A DNA stretch of 64,000 bases, taken from contig NZ_BMDS01000006.1 of NCBI RefSeq assembly GCF_014635905.1, positions 1 through 64,000 of the forward strand, read 5' to 3'. This document shows, one piece after another, positions 1 through 7,378 of the stretch. The DNA comes from Limosilactobacillus caviae. GTDB lineage: Bacteria > Bacillota > Bacilli > Lactobacillales > Lactobacillaceae. Position 1 is the stretch's first letter; the number at the start of each line of letters is the position of its first letter. Under the pieces are notes generated by a model. It worked only from the letters and a program-made list of their open reading frames with translations. It searched no databases and was not told where the DNA came from. The position numbers were made by a program, and so were the translations under genes.

Positions 1-68
1 AAGTTAAGCTTCAACACGCCGAAAGTAGTTGGGGGATCGCTCCCTGCGAGGATAGGACGTTGCCACGC
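1..68 (+). rRNA. rrf: 5S ribosomal RNA, 3' part
   Basis: The window opens inside a 5S rRNA gene. The sequence carries the conserved 3' half: the GCCGAAAGTAGTTGGGGGATC loop E/helix region, then GCGAGGATAGGACGTTGCC, ending about 68 where the molecule would close its terminal helix. The 5' part lies outside the window. An rRNA operon therefore ends just before this point on the + strand, with a tRNA gene 80 bases later. Confidence 0.9.
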
Positions 69-151
69 AAACTAGAACGTGGACCGGTTAACGATTCGCG
101 TCTTTTATTTAATGACAGTTTCTGTTATAATTAACAAGGAATTGTTATTAT

Positions 152-224
152 GCTGACTTAGCTCAGTTGGCAGAGCACGTCACTAGTAATGATGAGGTCG
201 GAGGTTCGAATCCTCTAGTCAGCA
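152..224 (+). tRNA. tRNA-Thr, anticodon AGT
   Basis: A full cloverleaf can be drawn. The acceptor GCTGACT (152-158) pairs with AGTCAGC (217-223) and the discriminator is A224. The D arm is GCTC/GAGC. The anticodon stem CGTCA/TGATG encloses the loop CTAGTAA, giving anticodon AGT at 185-187. The T arm is GGAGG-TTCGAAT-CCTCT. CCA is not encoded. An extended -10 (TGTTATAAT, 123-131) sits just upstream, so the tRNA may have its own promoter after the 5S gene. A34 in a Thr tRNA is unusual, since bacteria normally use GGU, UGU and CGU; a second Thr tRNA with GGT lies at 59433-59506. Confidence 0.93.
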
Positions 225-234
225 TAATTTAAGA

Positions 235-268
235 AAAGAACCACTATCTAATTGGTAGTGGTTCTTTT
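235..268 (+). terminator. Rho-independent terminator after tRNA-Thr
   Basis: A ten-pair stem AGAACCACTA/TAGTGGTTCT (237-246 with 256-265) closes a nine-base loop and is followed by TTTT. It ends the tRNA transcript and lies tail to tail with the small reverse-strand gene at 275-352. Confidence 0.85.
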
Positions 269-274
269 GCTTTT

Positions 275-352
275 CTAAATTAGTGCGATAAGGTAAATTA
301 AAATAGCAATTACCAACATTCCCCACCAGGTTAAGTGGATTTTTATGTTCAC
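275..352 (-). CDS. 25-residue hydrophobic membrane peptide
   Basis: This short reading frame starts with GTG at 352, with AAGGAG (363-368) ten bases upstream, and stops at 275. The product starts MNIKIHLTWW and continues as one hydrophobic stretch (LVIAILIYLIALI) to its C-terminus. It is a single predicted membrane helix with a short, weakly basic N-terminus. I do not recognise the family. The well-placed ribosome site and the clean one-helix composition support a real gene. It could be a regulatory membrane peptide or a small toxin; nothing here decides between them. Confidence 0.55.
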   Translation of the reverse strand: MNIKIHLTWWGMLVIAILIYLIALI

Positions 353-462
353 AATCTTATTTCTCCTTGGTTATTAAAATATTAACTTTTCCATTTTAAT
401 AAATTATTGTAGTTTTGTAAAATTATCGTAAGCAGTCAATAACAGTACGTATTGAAAAAAAT

Positions 463-499
463 AGGGTCATGAGCTACCAACATGGTAATTCATGACCCT
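463..499. terminator. Hairpin, possible bidirectional terminator
   Basis: The perfect ten-pair inverted repeat AGGGTCATGA/TCATGACCCT (463-472 with 490-499) encloses a 17-base loop. It is followed by a weak T-rich tract on the + strand and preceded by an A run, so it may stop transcription from either side. No gene ends directly at it. Confidence 0.55.
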
Positions 500-707
500 G
501 TCATTATTTATGGCATTCTGCTTGAACTTCTTTTGACCATGGTAAATAAGTAAGCAGTCATATTGATACGTCTAGCCCTGGCTACTCCAAATCTCCTATA
601 CTGAGACTATCATCAGTTTGATATATCAAACTTGGTCGCGTGTTAAAACGTATTAAGATACCTTAGATTTGAGTAGTTTTGCTCAGCTTAGGAGAGTATA
701 AATTGCT

Positions 708-765
708 CTTTGATACCGGTCTTTTTTGTTACCTTGAATTTTAGTACTTGTTTAAAAACAATCAG
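708..765 (+). repeat. Copy 1 of a ~60-bp dispersed repeat
   Basis: The sequence beginning CTTTGATACCGGTCTTTTTT recurs, diverged, at 8173-8230. Both copies contain a GATACC-GTC-T6 core followed by GTTAC-TTGAA and TTAGTAC. The second copy lies just upstream of the decayed recombinase. No coding potential is seen. Confidence 0.6.
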
Positions 766-816
766 GCACTGTATCAGTTAAATGGTAATTATAAGAATTT
801 GATAACCAAATTAAAA

Positions 817-929
817 CTCTATACGGATCAAACTGGACGAGAAATGGGGAGCACTTCTGTTTAGCACCTGGCCCAAAGTTATTTAAGCTCGATATTAACG
901 GTAATAAAAAGTATCAGTTCACCCAATAA
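817..929 (+). pseudogene. Frameshifted fragment of an unidentified gene
   Basis: Two abutting frames read as one protein end. The first gives LYTDQTGREMG up to about 848. The second gives EHFCLAPGPKLFKLDINGN and ends KKYQFTQ with a stop at 927-929. The continuous protein-like text across the frame change suggests a decayed C-terminus. There is no start or ribosome site. The family is not recognised. Confidence 0.35.
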
Positions 930-956
930 GGTAAGCTGGTACTAATTAATTTATAA

Positions 957-2315
957 TTATTTTGGGAAGCGCAGAGTTTGCTCAAACCAGTGATTTTTAG
1001 AGGAAACATAGTGCTGAATCTCTGGATAACGGCTTAGGATCATTCGTAAATTCTTTAAGCTCAATCCATGTTGGGATTCTAACTTAGTCGAACTTTCAAG
1101 GCTTGCCAGGTTGACCGTCGTTGGGAGCGTGGAATTACCAATAATTAAATATTGATAATCGCCTTTTTCAAATAAGCTAACATTTACTCGCTTAGCTTGC
1201 GACTTTGCGGCGGCATGGATAGCATTATCCAGTAAAATTGAAAGGATCCGAATCAAATCTAGTGAGTTAATGCTACTATGAAACTTAAACGGTTTTTCTA
1301 CTTCAATCTGCATTTGAACGTCATCTTCTTGAGCTTCAGCATACTTACTAAAGAGCAGGCTCTTGATGTCCGCATCTTGGACGTTTGCTAGATGACTAAT
1401 TGTACTGTGTTTTTCGGTAATGCTGAGCTTTGATGAATTAAGCATTTCATCAAGTAAGGATTGGGCATATTGAAGGTCATTCAGCTTGAATGATTCGGCT
1501 AAAGTATATAGAATATTTTTGTAATCGTGCCGAAATCTTCGCAAATCGTCATAGAGAGTTTCAACATAGCTGGTATACGTTTGCAGGTTCGTTAGCTCAC
1601 TAGTCAACAGTTGGTTATCCTGCTGGTAAGAGTAGTATTTACCGGTAATCCACATGGTAAATAGTAATAATACAATGTAACTGACAAAAACTCCGGTGAT
1701 CACTGGTGAAGGTAAGATAAATTGGTGATACAGAACGACCGAATAATCAAAGAAATTAATTATGAAAATACTAAGGGCCACTCCCCAGGTCCAGATATAG
1801 TGATAGGGAACAACAGTTGCAAAGTACCGCTTTGTTAACTTCTGACATCCATTGATGAACCACCAGCTAATGCCAAAGATAAGCAGCTCTTCAAAAAAGT
1901 CAAAATTATTAGCAATCCAGGAGTGCATAGATGGGTCCCAATGGTGGATTATGTGCATGATGATGTTGGAAATGAGGACAGTTAAAATCGTAAAAATAGC
2001 GTAAGGGTAAAGGTAGAAAGCGGTAATTTTAGTTAATGAATAATGATATTCCACTATTGTTGTCAAATAAATGAGCGCAATAGCAATTCCACAAGTGATA
2101 ATGTCATTAATAACTGCGGTGGAATCGATAAACATTGTCATAATGGACATTATTACATAAATGAAAACTGGCACCCGAATCTTACTAACGTGTTGAAAAA
2201 GCAATAATTTTGCACTTGCAAGGGTGATGGAATACAGCAGGATATTCATAATCCAATAGGCAATTGGATACTGTTGAAACTGCTGAAATGGGTTAGCCAA
2301 AGCAAAATAAGTCAT
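957..2315 (-). CDS. AgrC-like sensor histidine kinase (HPK10/GHKL type)
   Basis: This 452-residue kinase has about seven hydrophobic segments in residues 17-225, a short coiled coil (226-258), the H-box RRFRHDYKNILYTL with phospho-acceptor His263, and a GHKL ATPase with an N-box LLDNAIHAAA near residue 364. That layout matches AgrC/ComD/PlnB peptide-pheromone receptors of Gram-positives. GGAGG lies five bases before the ATG. The likely partner regulator is at 2945-3694 on the same strand, but an opposite-strand gene occupies the 629 bases between them. No AgrB, AgrD or bacteriocin gene is near, so the stimulus is unknown. Confidence 0.85.
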   Translation of the reverse strand: MTYFALANPFQQFQQYPIAYWIMNILLYSITLASAKLLLFQHVSKIRVPVFIYVIMSIMTMFIDSTAVINDIITCGIAIALIYLTTIVEYHYSLTKITAFYLYPYAIFTILTVLISNIIMHIIHHWDPSMHSWIANNFDFFEELLIFGISWWFINGCQKLTKRYFATVVPYHYIWTWGVALSIFIINFFDYSVVLYHQFILPSPVITGVFVSYIVLLLFTMWITGKYYSYQQDNQLLTSELTNLQTYTSYVETLYDDLRRFRHDYKNILYTLAESFKLNDLQYAQSLLDEMLNSSKLSITEKHSTISHLANVQDADIKSLLFSKYAEAQEDDVQMQIEVEKPFKFHSSINSLDLIRILSILLDNAIHAAAKSQAKRVNVSLFEKGDYQYLIIGNSTLPTTVNLASLESSTKLESQHGLSLKNLRMILSRYPEIQHYVSSKNHWFEQTLRFPK

Positions 2316-2320
2316 GTTAA

Positions 2321-2330
2321 CCTCCGGAGG
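2321..2330. promoter_or_regulatory. Palindromic Shine-Dalgarno shared by two divergent genes
   Basis: CCTCCGGAGG is a perfect ten-base palindrome. Read on the - strand its GGAGG is five bases before the kinase ATG (2315). Read on the + strand its GGAGG is eleven bases before the GTG of the zinc-ribbon gene (2342). One duplex element thus serves as ribosome site for both genes. The start codons are only 26 bases apart, which leaves no room for promoters between them. Confidence 0.75.
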
Positions 2331-2341
2331 TGAAATAGATA

Positions 2342-2935
2342 GTGAAATACAGCAAAACCTGTCCTTACTGTGGGATAGATAATTTTAGAGACGCCCAGTT
2401 TTGTCGGAACTGTGGACAACAATTGCCGAATCCCGATAACTACTTTATCAAAAAATCAAGTTTGCTATTTAAGCAAAAATGGCCACTAGGCTTGGCATTA
2501 ATGTTGATTATTTGTGGCATGATTTGTGTTACATATCTCTTTAAAAAGAATGATCGAGTTAATATCGTGGCATCGCAATACCAGCCATATGAATTACAAC
2601 TTTTTGATCAGCGTGGCAGTGAAGTAGATAAAGTTTATCTTACCTTCAAAATCACTAAGAAGAAGGAAAATGTGTACCACGGTAAAGTAATCTTCCTTAC
2701 GCAATCACAGGCATCGAATGCTACTGGGCCCAATATTAGTAAGTATTTTCAAAGAAATACCAATTATGCAATGGTTTTTGATAGTAACAAGTATCAACTA
2801 CGATTGCAGATGCCAACTGGACAGATTATATTAAAAGATTTTTATGGCGCTAAAAAAACCACAAACGAACGAGTGGTTGAGAAAAAACAGAACTATCATA
2901 AGTATACGTTAAGGATGCTCGAGACATCTCCTTAA
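2342..2935 (+). CDS. Zinc-ribbon, single-pass membrane protein
   Basis: This 197-residue protein starts with GTG. Residues 8-27 form a zinc ribbon with two paired cysteines (CPYCG and CRNCG). One transmembrane helix follows at about residues 48-66 (LGLALMLIICGMICVTYLF), then a ~130-residue outer domain rich in Lys and aromatic residues. The layout resembles TcaA/YvbJ-type proteins with a cytoplasmic zinc ribbon and an exposed domain, but I see no specific match. It lies wholly between and antisense to the response regulator and kinase genes, so it probably belongs to the same sensory unit or controls it by antisense transcription. Confidence 0.75.
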   Translation: MKYSKTCPYCGIDNFRDAQFCRNCGQQLPNPDNYFIKKSSLLFKQKWPLGLALMLIICGMICVTYLFKKNDRVNIVASQYQPYELQLFDQRGSEVDKVYLTFKITKKKENVYHGKVIFLTQSQASNATGPNISKYFQRNTNYAMVFDSNKYQLRLQMPTGQIILKDFYGAKKTTNERVVEKKQNYHKYTLRMLETSP

Positions 2936-2944
2936 AAAGATCCA

Positions 2945-3694
2945 CTACCAATTGACTTGGTTAGCTCGAAGCCGACTGATAATGGCCCTAGTTTTAAGCC
3001 GCGAGATGGGGATAGTATCTAGAGTGTTTTTGAAATGGATTAAATGGGTTTTAATATCGATGGTGGTGATGTTCTGTAAATTTACCACAAAACTACGATG
3101 CGCCCTAAAGAAAAAGTGACTTTGTTCTTCAATGCTTTTTAGACTGACTTTAATAAGCTGTTGGCTATCTTGAGTGTGAAGGATCGAATGTCGAGTATTA
3201 CTGGGTGCGCTTTGAAAGAACAAAATAGTTTCTAACGGAACATTAATAAAGCCAATACTAGTAGGAAGTGTCAGTGATTCGGAGGGATCCTGACGCTTCT
3301 TTTCTAATATCCTGGTAAAATCCCGCTTTAAATCAGCTTCAATACTATTATGACCTTTTTCAATAAAATCAAGCGCTTCTACTTGATACTTGTACGTTGT
3401 TAGGAGAAATTCATCATGAACAGTGAGAAAGATAATGGTAGCGAAATGATCATGCTTCCGGATGATTTTGCTTAAAGCTAAGCCAGCTTTTTTGTTGCCA
3501 TGAATCTCTAAATCTAAAATGTAGACATTATCAATACTCGGTTCTGGCAAGTGAAGTTTTAATTCGTGATCATCGCTAAAAGGATGAATGGTGGTTTGGG
3601 TATTAATATCTAGTTCATTACTGATATTGATGATGAGCTTATGAAGTAAGTGCTGTTCTTCAACTTGATCTTCAAGAATATATACATTGATCAT
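2945..3694 (-). CDS. AgrA/ComE-like LytTR response regulator
   Basis: This 249-residue protein has an N-terminal receiver (acidic ILEDQ at 6-10, phospho-acceptor Asp61 in VYILDLEIHG) and a C-terminal LytTR DNA-binding domain (about 145-245; ETILFFQSAP and FFFRAHRSFVVNL are typical). Such regulators bind paired direct repeats upstream of pheromone-controlled genes. Its natural partner is the kinase at 957-2315, reached only by transcribing through the antisense gene 2342-2935. A GGAG lies 15 bases before the ATG, an unusually long spacing. The surface-protein gene at 3888 diverges from it and is a plausible target. Confidence 0.87.
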   Translation of the reverse strand: MINVYILEDQVEEQHLLHKLIINISNELDINTQTTIHPFSDDHELKLHLPEPSIDNVYILDLEIHGNKKAGLALSKIIRKHDHFATIIFLTVHDEFLLTTYKYQVEALDFIEKGHNSIEADLKRDFTRILEKKRQDPSESLTLPTSIGFINVPLETILFFQSAPSNTRHSILHTQDSQQLIKVSLKSIEEQSHFFFRAHRSFVVNLQNITTIDIKTHLIHFKNTLDTIPISRLKTRAIISRLRANQVNW

Positions 3695-3837
3695 GAGGCA
3701 GTATAAGTGCTCCTTTTGTCCTTAGTCTTTATTAACATTTTAAGGTACTACAGTAACCATTTACTAAAAATAATTTAAAATTTTCATTTGAGTGCAATAT
3801 ATGACCATTCAGTACGACGTCCCAATTTGTGAATTTG

Positions 3838-3843
3838 TATAAT
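3838..3843 (+). promoter_or_regulatory. -10 element of the surface-protein promoter
   Basis: TATAAT lies 45 bases before the ATG at 3888. No good -35 is present at the right distance (3815-3820 reads CGACGT). Two ACCATT(T/C)A copies (3756-3763, 3804-3811) lie upstream. A strong -10 with a poor -35 suggests dependence on an activator, possibly the divergent LytTR regulator. Confidence 0.5.
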
Positions 3844-3887
3844 GTGTTCTGTAAATATAAAATTCGCTTGAGGGGGATTAATTAGAA

Positions 3888-6542
3888 ATGAAAGAACATA
3901 AGAAGCTCTACAAATCTGGTAAGTTATGGATGACCGCTACTGTAATGGCCTTAGCTGCTGGTACAACTATGGCTACGACCACTGCTCACGCTGACGCTAC
4001 ACCTGCTGCTAATACTACCAGTGAAACACAAACCGCTGATCAAGTTGCGCAACAGGAGCAAAAGGTTAATGCAGATCACGACGCTGTCAATAAAGCGCAA
4101 AATGCAGTTGATGCCAGCAAGAAGGAAATTGATCAAGCTAGCCAAGATCTGCAAAAGGCTCAACAGGATCAACAGAATGCGCAATCACAAGTTGATGCTC
4201 TAAAGAATTCTTCGATGTCATCTGATCAGGCGCAATCAACAATTGATTACCTGACTAAGAAGGCTAACTATTATCAACAAGCTGATCTTCAACGCAAGGA
4301 GGAACAGGCTCAAGGTAAGATTACTAATCTACAAGACCAAATTAATGATTTAAATTCACAAACTGAGACTGCAGAAGTGCCTAATGGTCGGATTGATAAG
4401 AGTAAGTCATTATTAGAAAACGTTGCAAGAAACAACCTTTGGGATAACTACTATGATTCTAATATGAATGCTTCAACCTGGAATAAAAATGTCGTTCCTA
4501 ATAACATTTATGTTAGTCCAGACAATAATAAGGCTCAAGACTATGGAACAATTAGCCCTAATGGTCGTTTAACAAGTCAAATTGGTAGTGAATACCAGCC
4601 ATACTTAGAGATTGATAAAATTGATAAATCTACAGGAATGACTGAGGACCAAGCACGGGAATTATCAATTCTGCTAATCAATGAATTAAACCATGCCCGG
4701 GCGCAACGTGGGTTAGCACCTTTTGTGATGACTGAAGAGCAGTTTAAACGAGCAATGGCCCGCGCTGCTCAACCATCAGCTGCTAATTTAGAACATAATG
4801 AAAATGATATGGATAATGTCCTTGGCAATTGGCATTCAGAAAACCTATCAGGACTTTTTTCTGAGAGTGACATGATTAGTCAGTTTGAATGGGCGAATGA
4901 TGCGGTTTTATCAATGCTAAATCGGGACGATGATTCTAATTGGGGGCATCGAGACAATTTCCTAGAAGATGGTAACTATAATGTTGCATTTGGTTTTAAA
5001 CGGTTAGCAGACAGTAGCGACGGAGACTATGTCTTAACGTTCGATACTACTTATGCTACAGATGCCGATAAAGCCAATGATTTAGTAACTAATACGATCA
5101 ATAATTACGCTGCTATGGGTCCGACTAAGGATGCTACAGCCAATGATCAAAAATTAAATAGTCAAATCAGTGACTTGAAGCAACAAATTAGCACTCTTCA
5201 AGATACCATTAAGCAATTATCAAATAAGGAAGATAATTTACAATTTGACGCTAGTTACTTGAGTAAGGCTGAACAAGACCAGTACAACGAAGCTAAGGCG
5301 CAATTAAATTCTTCCCAATCATTGGCAGATGCGCAAGCCAAATTACAACAGGCCGCTGAAACTGTTAAGAAGGCTCAATTAACTAAGGATAGCTTAGAAG
5401 GTCAATCTGCAACCTTACAAAATCAACTAGATAATGCTAAAGCTACCTTGGCTAAGGACCAAGAACTCCTTGATAAAATTAAGACAGCTCAACAGGGAAC
5501 AGACCTACAACAAAAAGATAATGAAAAGTACACTAACTTGGAGCCTAGTTTAATTATGAAGGTTAACGTTACGGCTTGTGATACTAACATTCCAGCTCCA
5601 AAGCTGTCTAATGATGCCTTTATTAAGGATACTAATGCTAACACGGCTTCAGCGGCAACGTTTATGGTACTTGCAACTAATGGTACTTACCCAGAAGGCA
5701 CTAAGGTTGAATGGACCAATCTAGCAAATGTTCAAAAGAATGCCCAAAATGCTGGAACTTATGATGAAGAGGTTATCTTAGACTTCCCAGATGGTACTAA
5801 GTCAAAGGCCTTTACTGTACCGGGTGTCTTAGTGGTTGCGGCTAAGCAAACGCCATCAACGGATCCAACGAAACCAGACAATCCTTCAACTGATCCAACT
5901 AAGCCAAGCACGGGTGATGGTACGCACACTACTGACCCAACTACACCAACTGAAACTAACCATACTTTGATGGTTCACTATATTGAAACCACTGGTTATA
6001 CAGCCAATGGTACGCCAATTACAAAGGTAGTAGGAACTCAAACCTTTACTGGTAAAAAGGGTGATACTTTCAGTGGCAGTCAACTGAATATTCCAGCTGG
6101 TTATAAGTTGGCGATGGATGGCGTTAGCTACACCATTGGTGATCAGGATGAAACTAACAACACCCCAGTGGTTAGTGTTAACACGCCATCTGACAATACT
6201 AATCAACCATCAACGAATTCAACCACGCCAACCGATAACAAGACAAATGACCGCAACGCTGATACTCAATTACCAGCTGGCGCTAAGGTTGTGAATAACC
6301 AAGTTGTTGACGCTAATGACAACGTACTTGCTAGTTGGAAGGTAGTTAATGGCCTAGCAGTAAAGAACACTGACCAACCAATCATGACCCGTGAAGCTTA
6401 CAAGGCTCAACAACAATCTAAGAACAACGCTAAAGTATTACCACAAACTGGTAACAACGATAACTTAGCTGTGATGGGCTTAGGCACCGCAACCTTGTTA
6501 GGAATGTTTGGCCTTGCTGGCGTAAATAAGAAGCGGAACTAA
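3888..6542 (+). CDS. LPQTG-anchored surface protein with CAP domain and coiled coils
   Basis: This 884-residue wall protein has a KxYKxGKxW signal peptide (KLYKSGKLWM, cleavage after AHA about residue 36) and a Gln/Lys-rich coiled coil (about 48-150). A CAP/SCP-like domain follows (about 255-390; LLINELNHARAQRGL, then NWGHRDNF and YNVAFGFKR). Next come a second coiled coil (about 418-545), a Rib/YPDG-like domain (about 594-650), a PSTDPTKP linker, a MucBP-like beta domain (about 690-764) and a sortase signal LPQTG (about 851) with hydrophobic tail and NKKRN. GAGGGGGAT precedes the ATG. It is exported and covalently bound to peptidoglycan. Adhesion or aggregation is the likely role; CAP activity is unknown. 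A terminator follows. Confidence 0.88.
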   Translation: MKEHKKLYKSGKLWMTATVMALAAGTTMATTTAHADATPAANTTSETQTADQVAQQEQKVNADHDAVNKAQNAVDASKKEIDQASQDLQKAQQDQQNAQSQVDALKNSSMSSDQAQSTIDYLTKKANYYQQADLQRKEEQAQGKITNLQDQINDLNSQTETAEVPNGRIDKSKSLLENVARNNLWDNYYDSNMNASTWNKNVVPNNIYVSPDNNKAQDYGTISPNGRLTSQIGSEYQPYLEIDKIDKSTGMTEDQARELSILLINELNHARAQRGLAPFVMTEEQFKRAMARAAQPSAANLEHNENDMDNVLGNWHSENLSGLFSESDMISQFEWANDAVLSMLNRDDDSNWGHRDNFLEDGNYNVAFGFKRLADSSDGDYVLTFDTTYATDADKANDLVTNTINNYAAMGPTKDATANDQKLNSQISDLKQQISTLQDTIKQLSNKEDNLQFDASYLSKAEQDQYNEAKAQLNSSQSLADAQAKLQQAAETVKKAQLTKDSLEGQSATLQNQLDNAKATLAKDQELLDKIKTAQQGTDLQQKDNEKYTNLEPSLIMKVNVTACDTNIPAPKLSNDAFIKDTNANTASAATFMVLATNGTYPEGTKVEWTNLANVQKNAQNAGTYDEEVILDFPDGTKSKAFTVPGVLVVAAKQTPSTDPTKPDNPSTDPTKPSTGDGTHTTDPTTPTETNHTLMVHYIETTGYTANGTPITKVVGTQTFTGKKGDTFSGSQLNIPAGYKLAMDGVSYTIGDQDETNNTPVVSVNTPSDNTNQPSTNSTTPTDNKTNDRNADTQLPAGAKVVNNQVVDANDNVLASWKVVNGLAVKNTDQPIMTREAYKAQQQSKNNAKVLPQTGNNDNLAVMGLGTATLLGMFGLAGVNKKRN

Positions 6543-6629
6543 TTAAGATTTAGAAACTTGGGTTGCTTGCGTTAAAGAGGCTTTTATGTTTTACTTCGCC
6601 CAATGCATTTCTCCCAATCGGAGTATCTA

Positions 6630-6666
6630 GGTAGAAGAGTTACTGTCTTACTCTTCTGCCTTTTTT
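6630..6666 (+). terminator. Terminator of the surface-protein gene
   Basis: The 11-pair stem GGTAGAAGAGT/ACTCTTCTGCC (6630-6640 with 6650-6660) has a nine-base loop and is followed by TTTTTT. Confidence 0.88.
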
Positions 6667-6685
6667 AGTAGAAAGGATTTTGAAA

Positions 6686-7134
6686 ATGAAATCGGTTGAT
6701 GGAACAATGATTAGTGCAGTAATGGCATTTATTGCTTCACTAATCGCATGTAATTTGGCATTTAAGGGCAAGATTCATGAAGAGAGTGGTTGGCGAGAAA
6801 AACTACTGAAACTTTCCCATGCTGAGCTGATTAATAAAAGAGAATTGATCCAATTACAATCTTTTGTTAATCCTTTAGCTCAGTTTGATGGCCTTAAAAA
6901 CCTAGATGGTTTGATCAATAAATTTTGTCAAGACGAACAAGCTGTTGTTAAAAAACAGGTGGTTATTTGCCGGATAAAGCAGCGGAGCAATTTCGACTTC
7001 TATGTAGGGCGTTATTGAAACATGACTGGATTAATCAAACAAAAGTTTTCGGATTCAAATGGTATAAGCAACATAAATTAACTAAACAATTAACTCAAAA
7101 ATTTTTTAAGGATTGGATAGTTATTACAAAATAG
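6686..7134 (+). pseudogene. Frameshifted small membrane protein
   Basis: The ATG at 6686 follows AAAGGA by nine bases. The first frame gives an N-terminal helix (MISAVMAFIASLIACNLAF) and a charged helical region, then runs to a stop at 7018. After the A6 run at 6950-6955 the next frame reads TGGYLPDKAAEQFRLLCRALL and continues sensibly to a stop at 7132-7134. Loss of one A from an A7 run would explain the break. The unbroken protein would be about 149 residues with one anchor and a soluble tail. Family not recognised. Programmed slippage or a sequencing error are alternatives to decay. Confidence 0.6.
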
Positions 7135-7138
7135 CTAA

Positions 7139-7181
7139 AATACCAGTACAGACTCAAAACAGCTGTACTGGTATTATTTTT
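7139..7181 (+). terminator. Rho-independent terminator
   Basis: The 13-pair stem AATACCAGTACAG/CTGTACTGGTATT (7139-7151 with 7163-7175) is followed by ATTTTTA. It ends the frameshifted gene and overlaps the stop codon of the small reverse-strand gene. Confidence 0.85.
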
Positions 7182-7293
7182 AATCTAAATTGTTGAATAC
7201 TTCCTCCATCGTATATAGCCCCGGTTCATTAACTGCTTGTTGCAGCTCTTCTAATAACTTCATACCATCATTGTACTTCTTAGTGTTTGACAC
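7180..7293 (-). CDS. Small acidic protein, 37 residues
   Basis: GTG at 7293 is preceded six bases upstream by GAGGTG. The product starts MSNTKKYNDGMKLLEELQQA and ends TMEEVFNNLD; it is helical, soluble and acidic. The size and composition recall a small antitoxin or regulatory peptide, but there is no partner gene next to it and I do not recognise a family. It lies among broken genes and may itself be a remnant. Confidence 0.5.
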   Translation of the reverse strand: MSNTKKYNDGMKLLEELQQAVNEPGLYTMEEVFNNLD

Positions 7294-7378
7294 AATCATC
7301 ACCTCTCTATTTAGTATGAACGCTGCTAAGCGAGATGAACAGCAAAATATATTTTAAAATCTTTTCCTTAGAATAATG

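Larger units (their letters stand above)
381..956. other. Gene-poor stretch with decayed sequence
   Basis: No intact gene is visible over about 570 bases. The stretch holds a strong hairpin (463-499), an 11-mer CTTTTGACCAT (530-540) also found at 12944-12954 beside a long repeat copy, a TGTTAAAACGTATTAA motif (about 641-656) with relatives at 11609-11624 and 12620-12640, a repeat copy (708-765) and a frameshifted coding fragment (817-929). This looks like the eroded edge of a mobile or recombining region. Confidence 0.6.

Noticed and set aside
957-3694. Complete agr or bacteriocin quorum-sensing locus
   Set aside because: No AgrB-like protease, no leader-peptide precursor with a double-glycine or AIP pattern and no bacteriocin gene is visible near the kinase and regulator.
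3750-3815. LytTR binding repeats before the surface-protein gene
   Set aside because: Two ACCATT(T/C)A copies exist but they are 48 bases apart, not at the roughly two-turn spacing usual for LytTR sites, so I do not call an operator.
5886-6206. Reverse-strand frame inside the surface-protein gene
   Set aside because: It results from the repetitive Thr/Pro/Asn coding sequence on the other strand and has no start signals.
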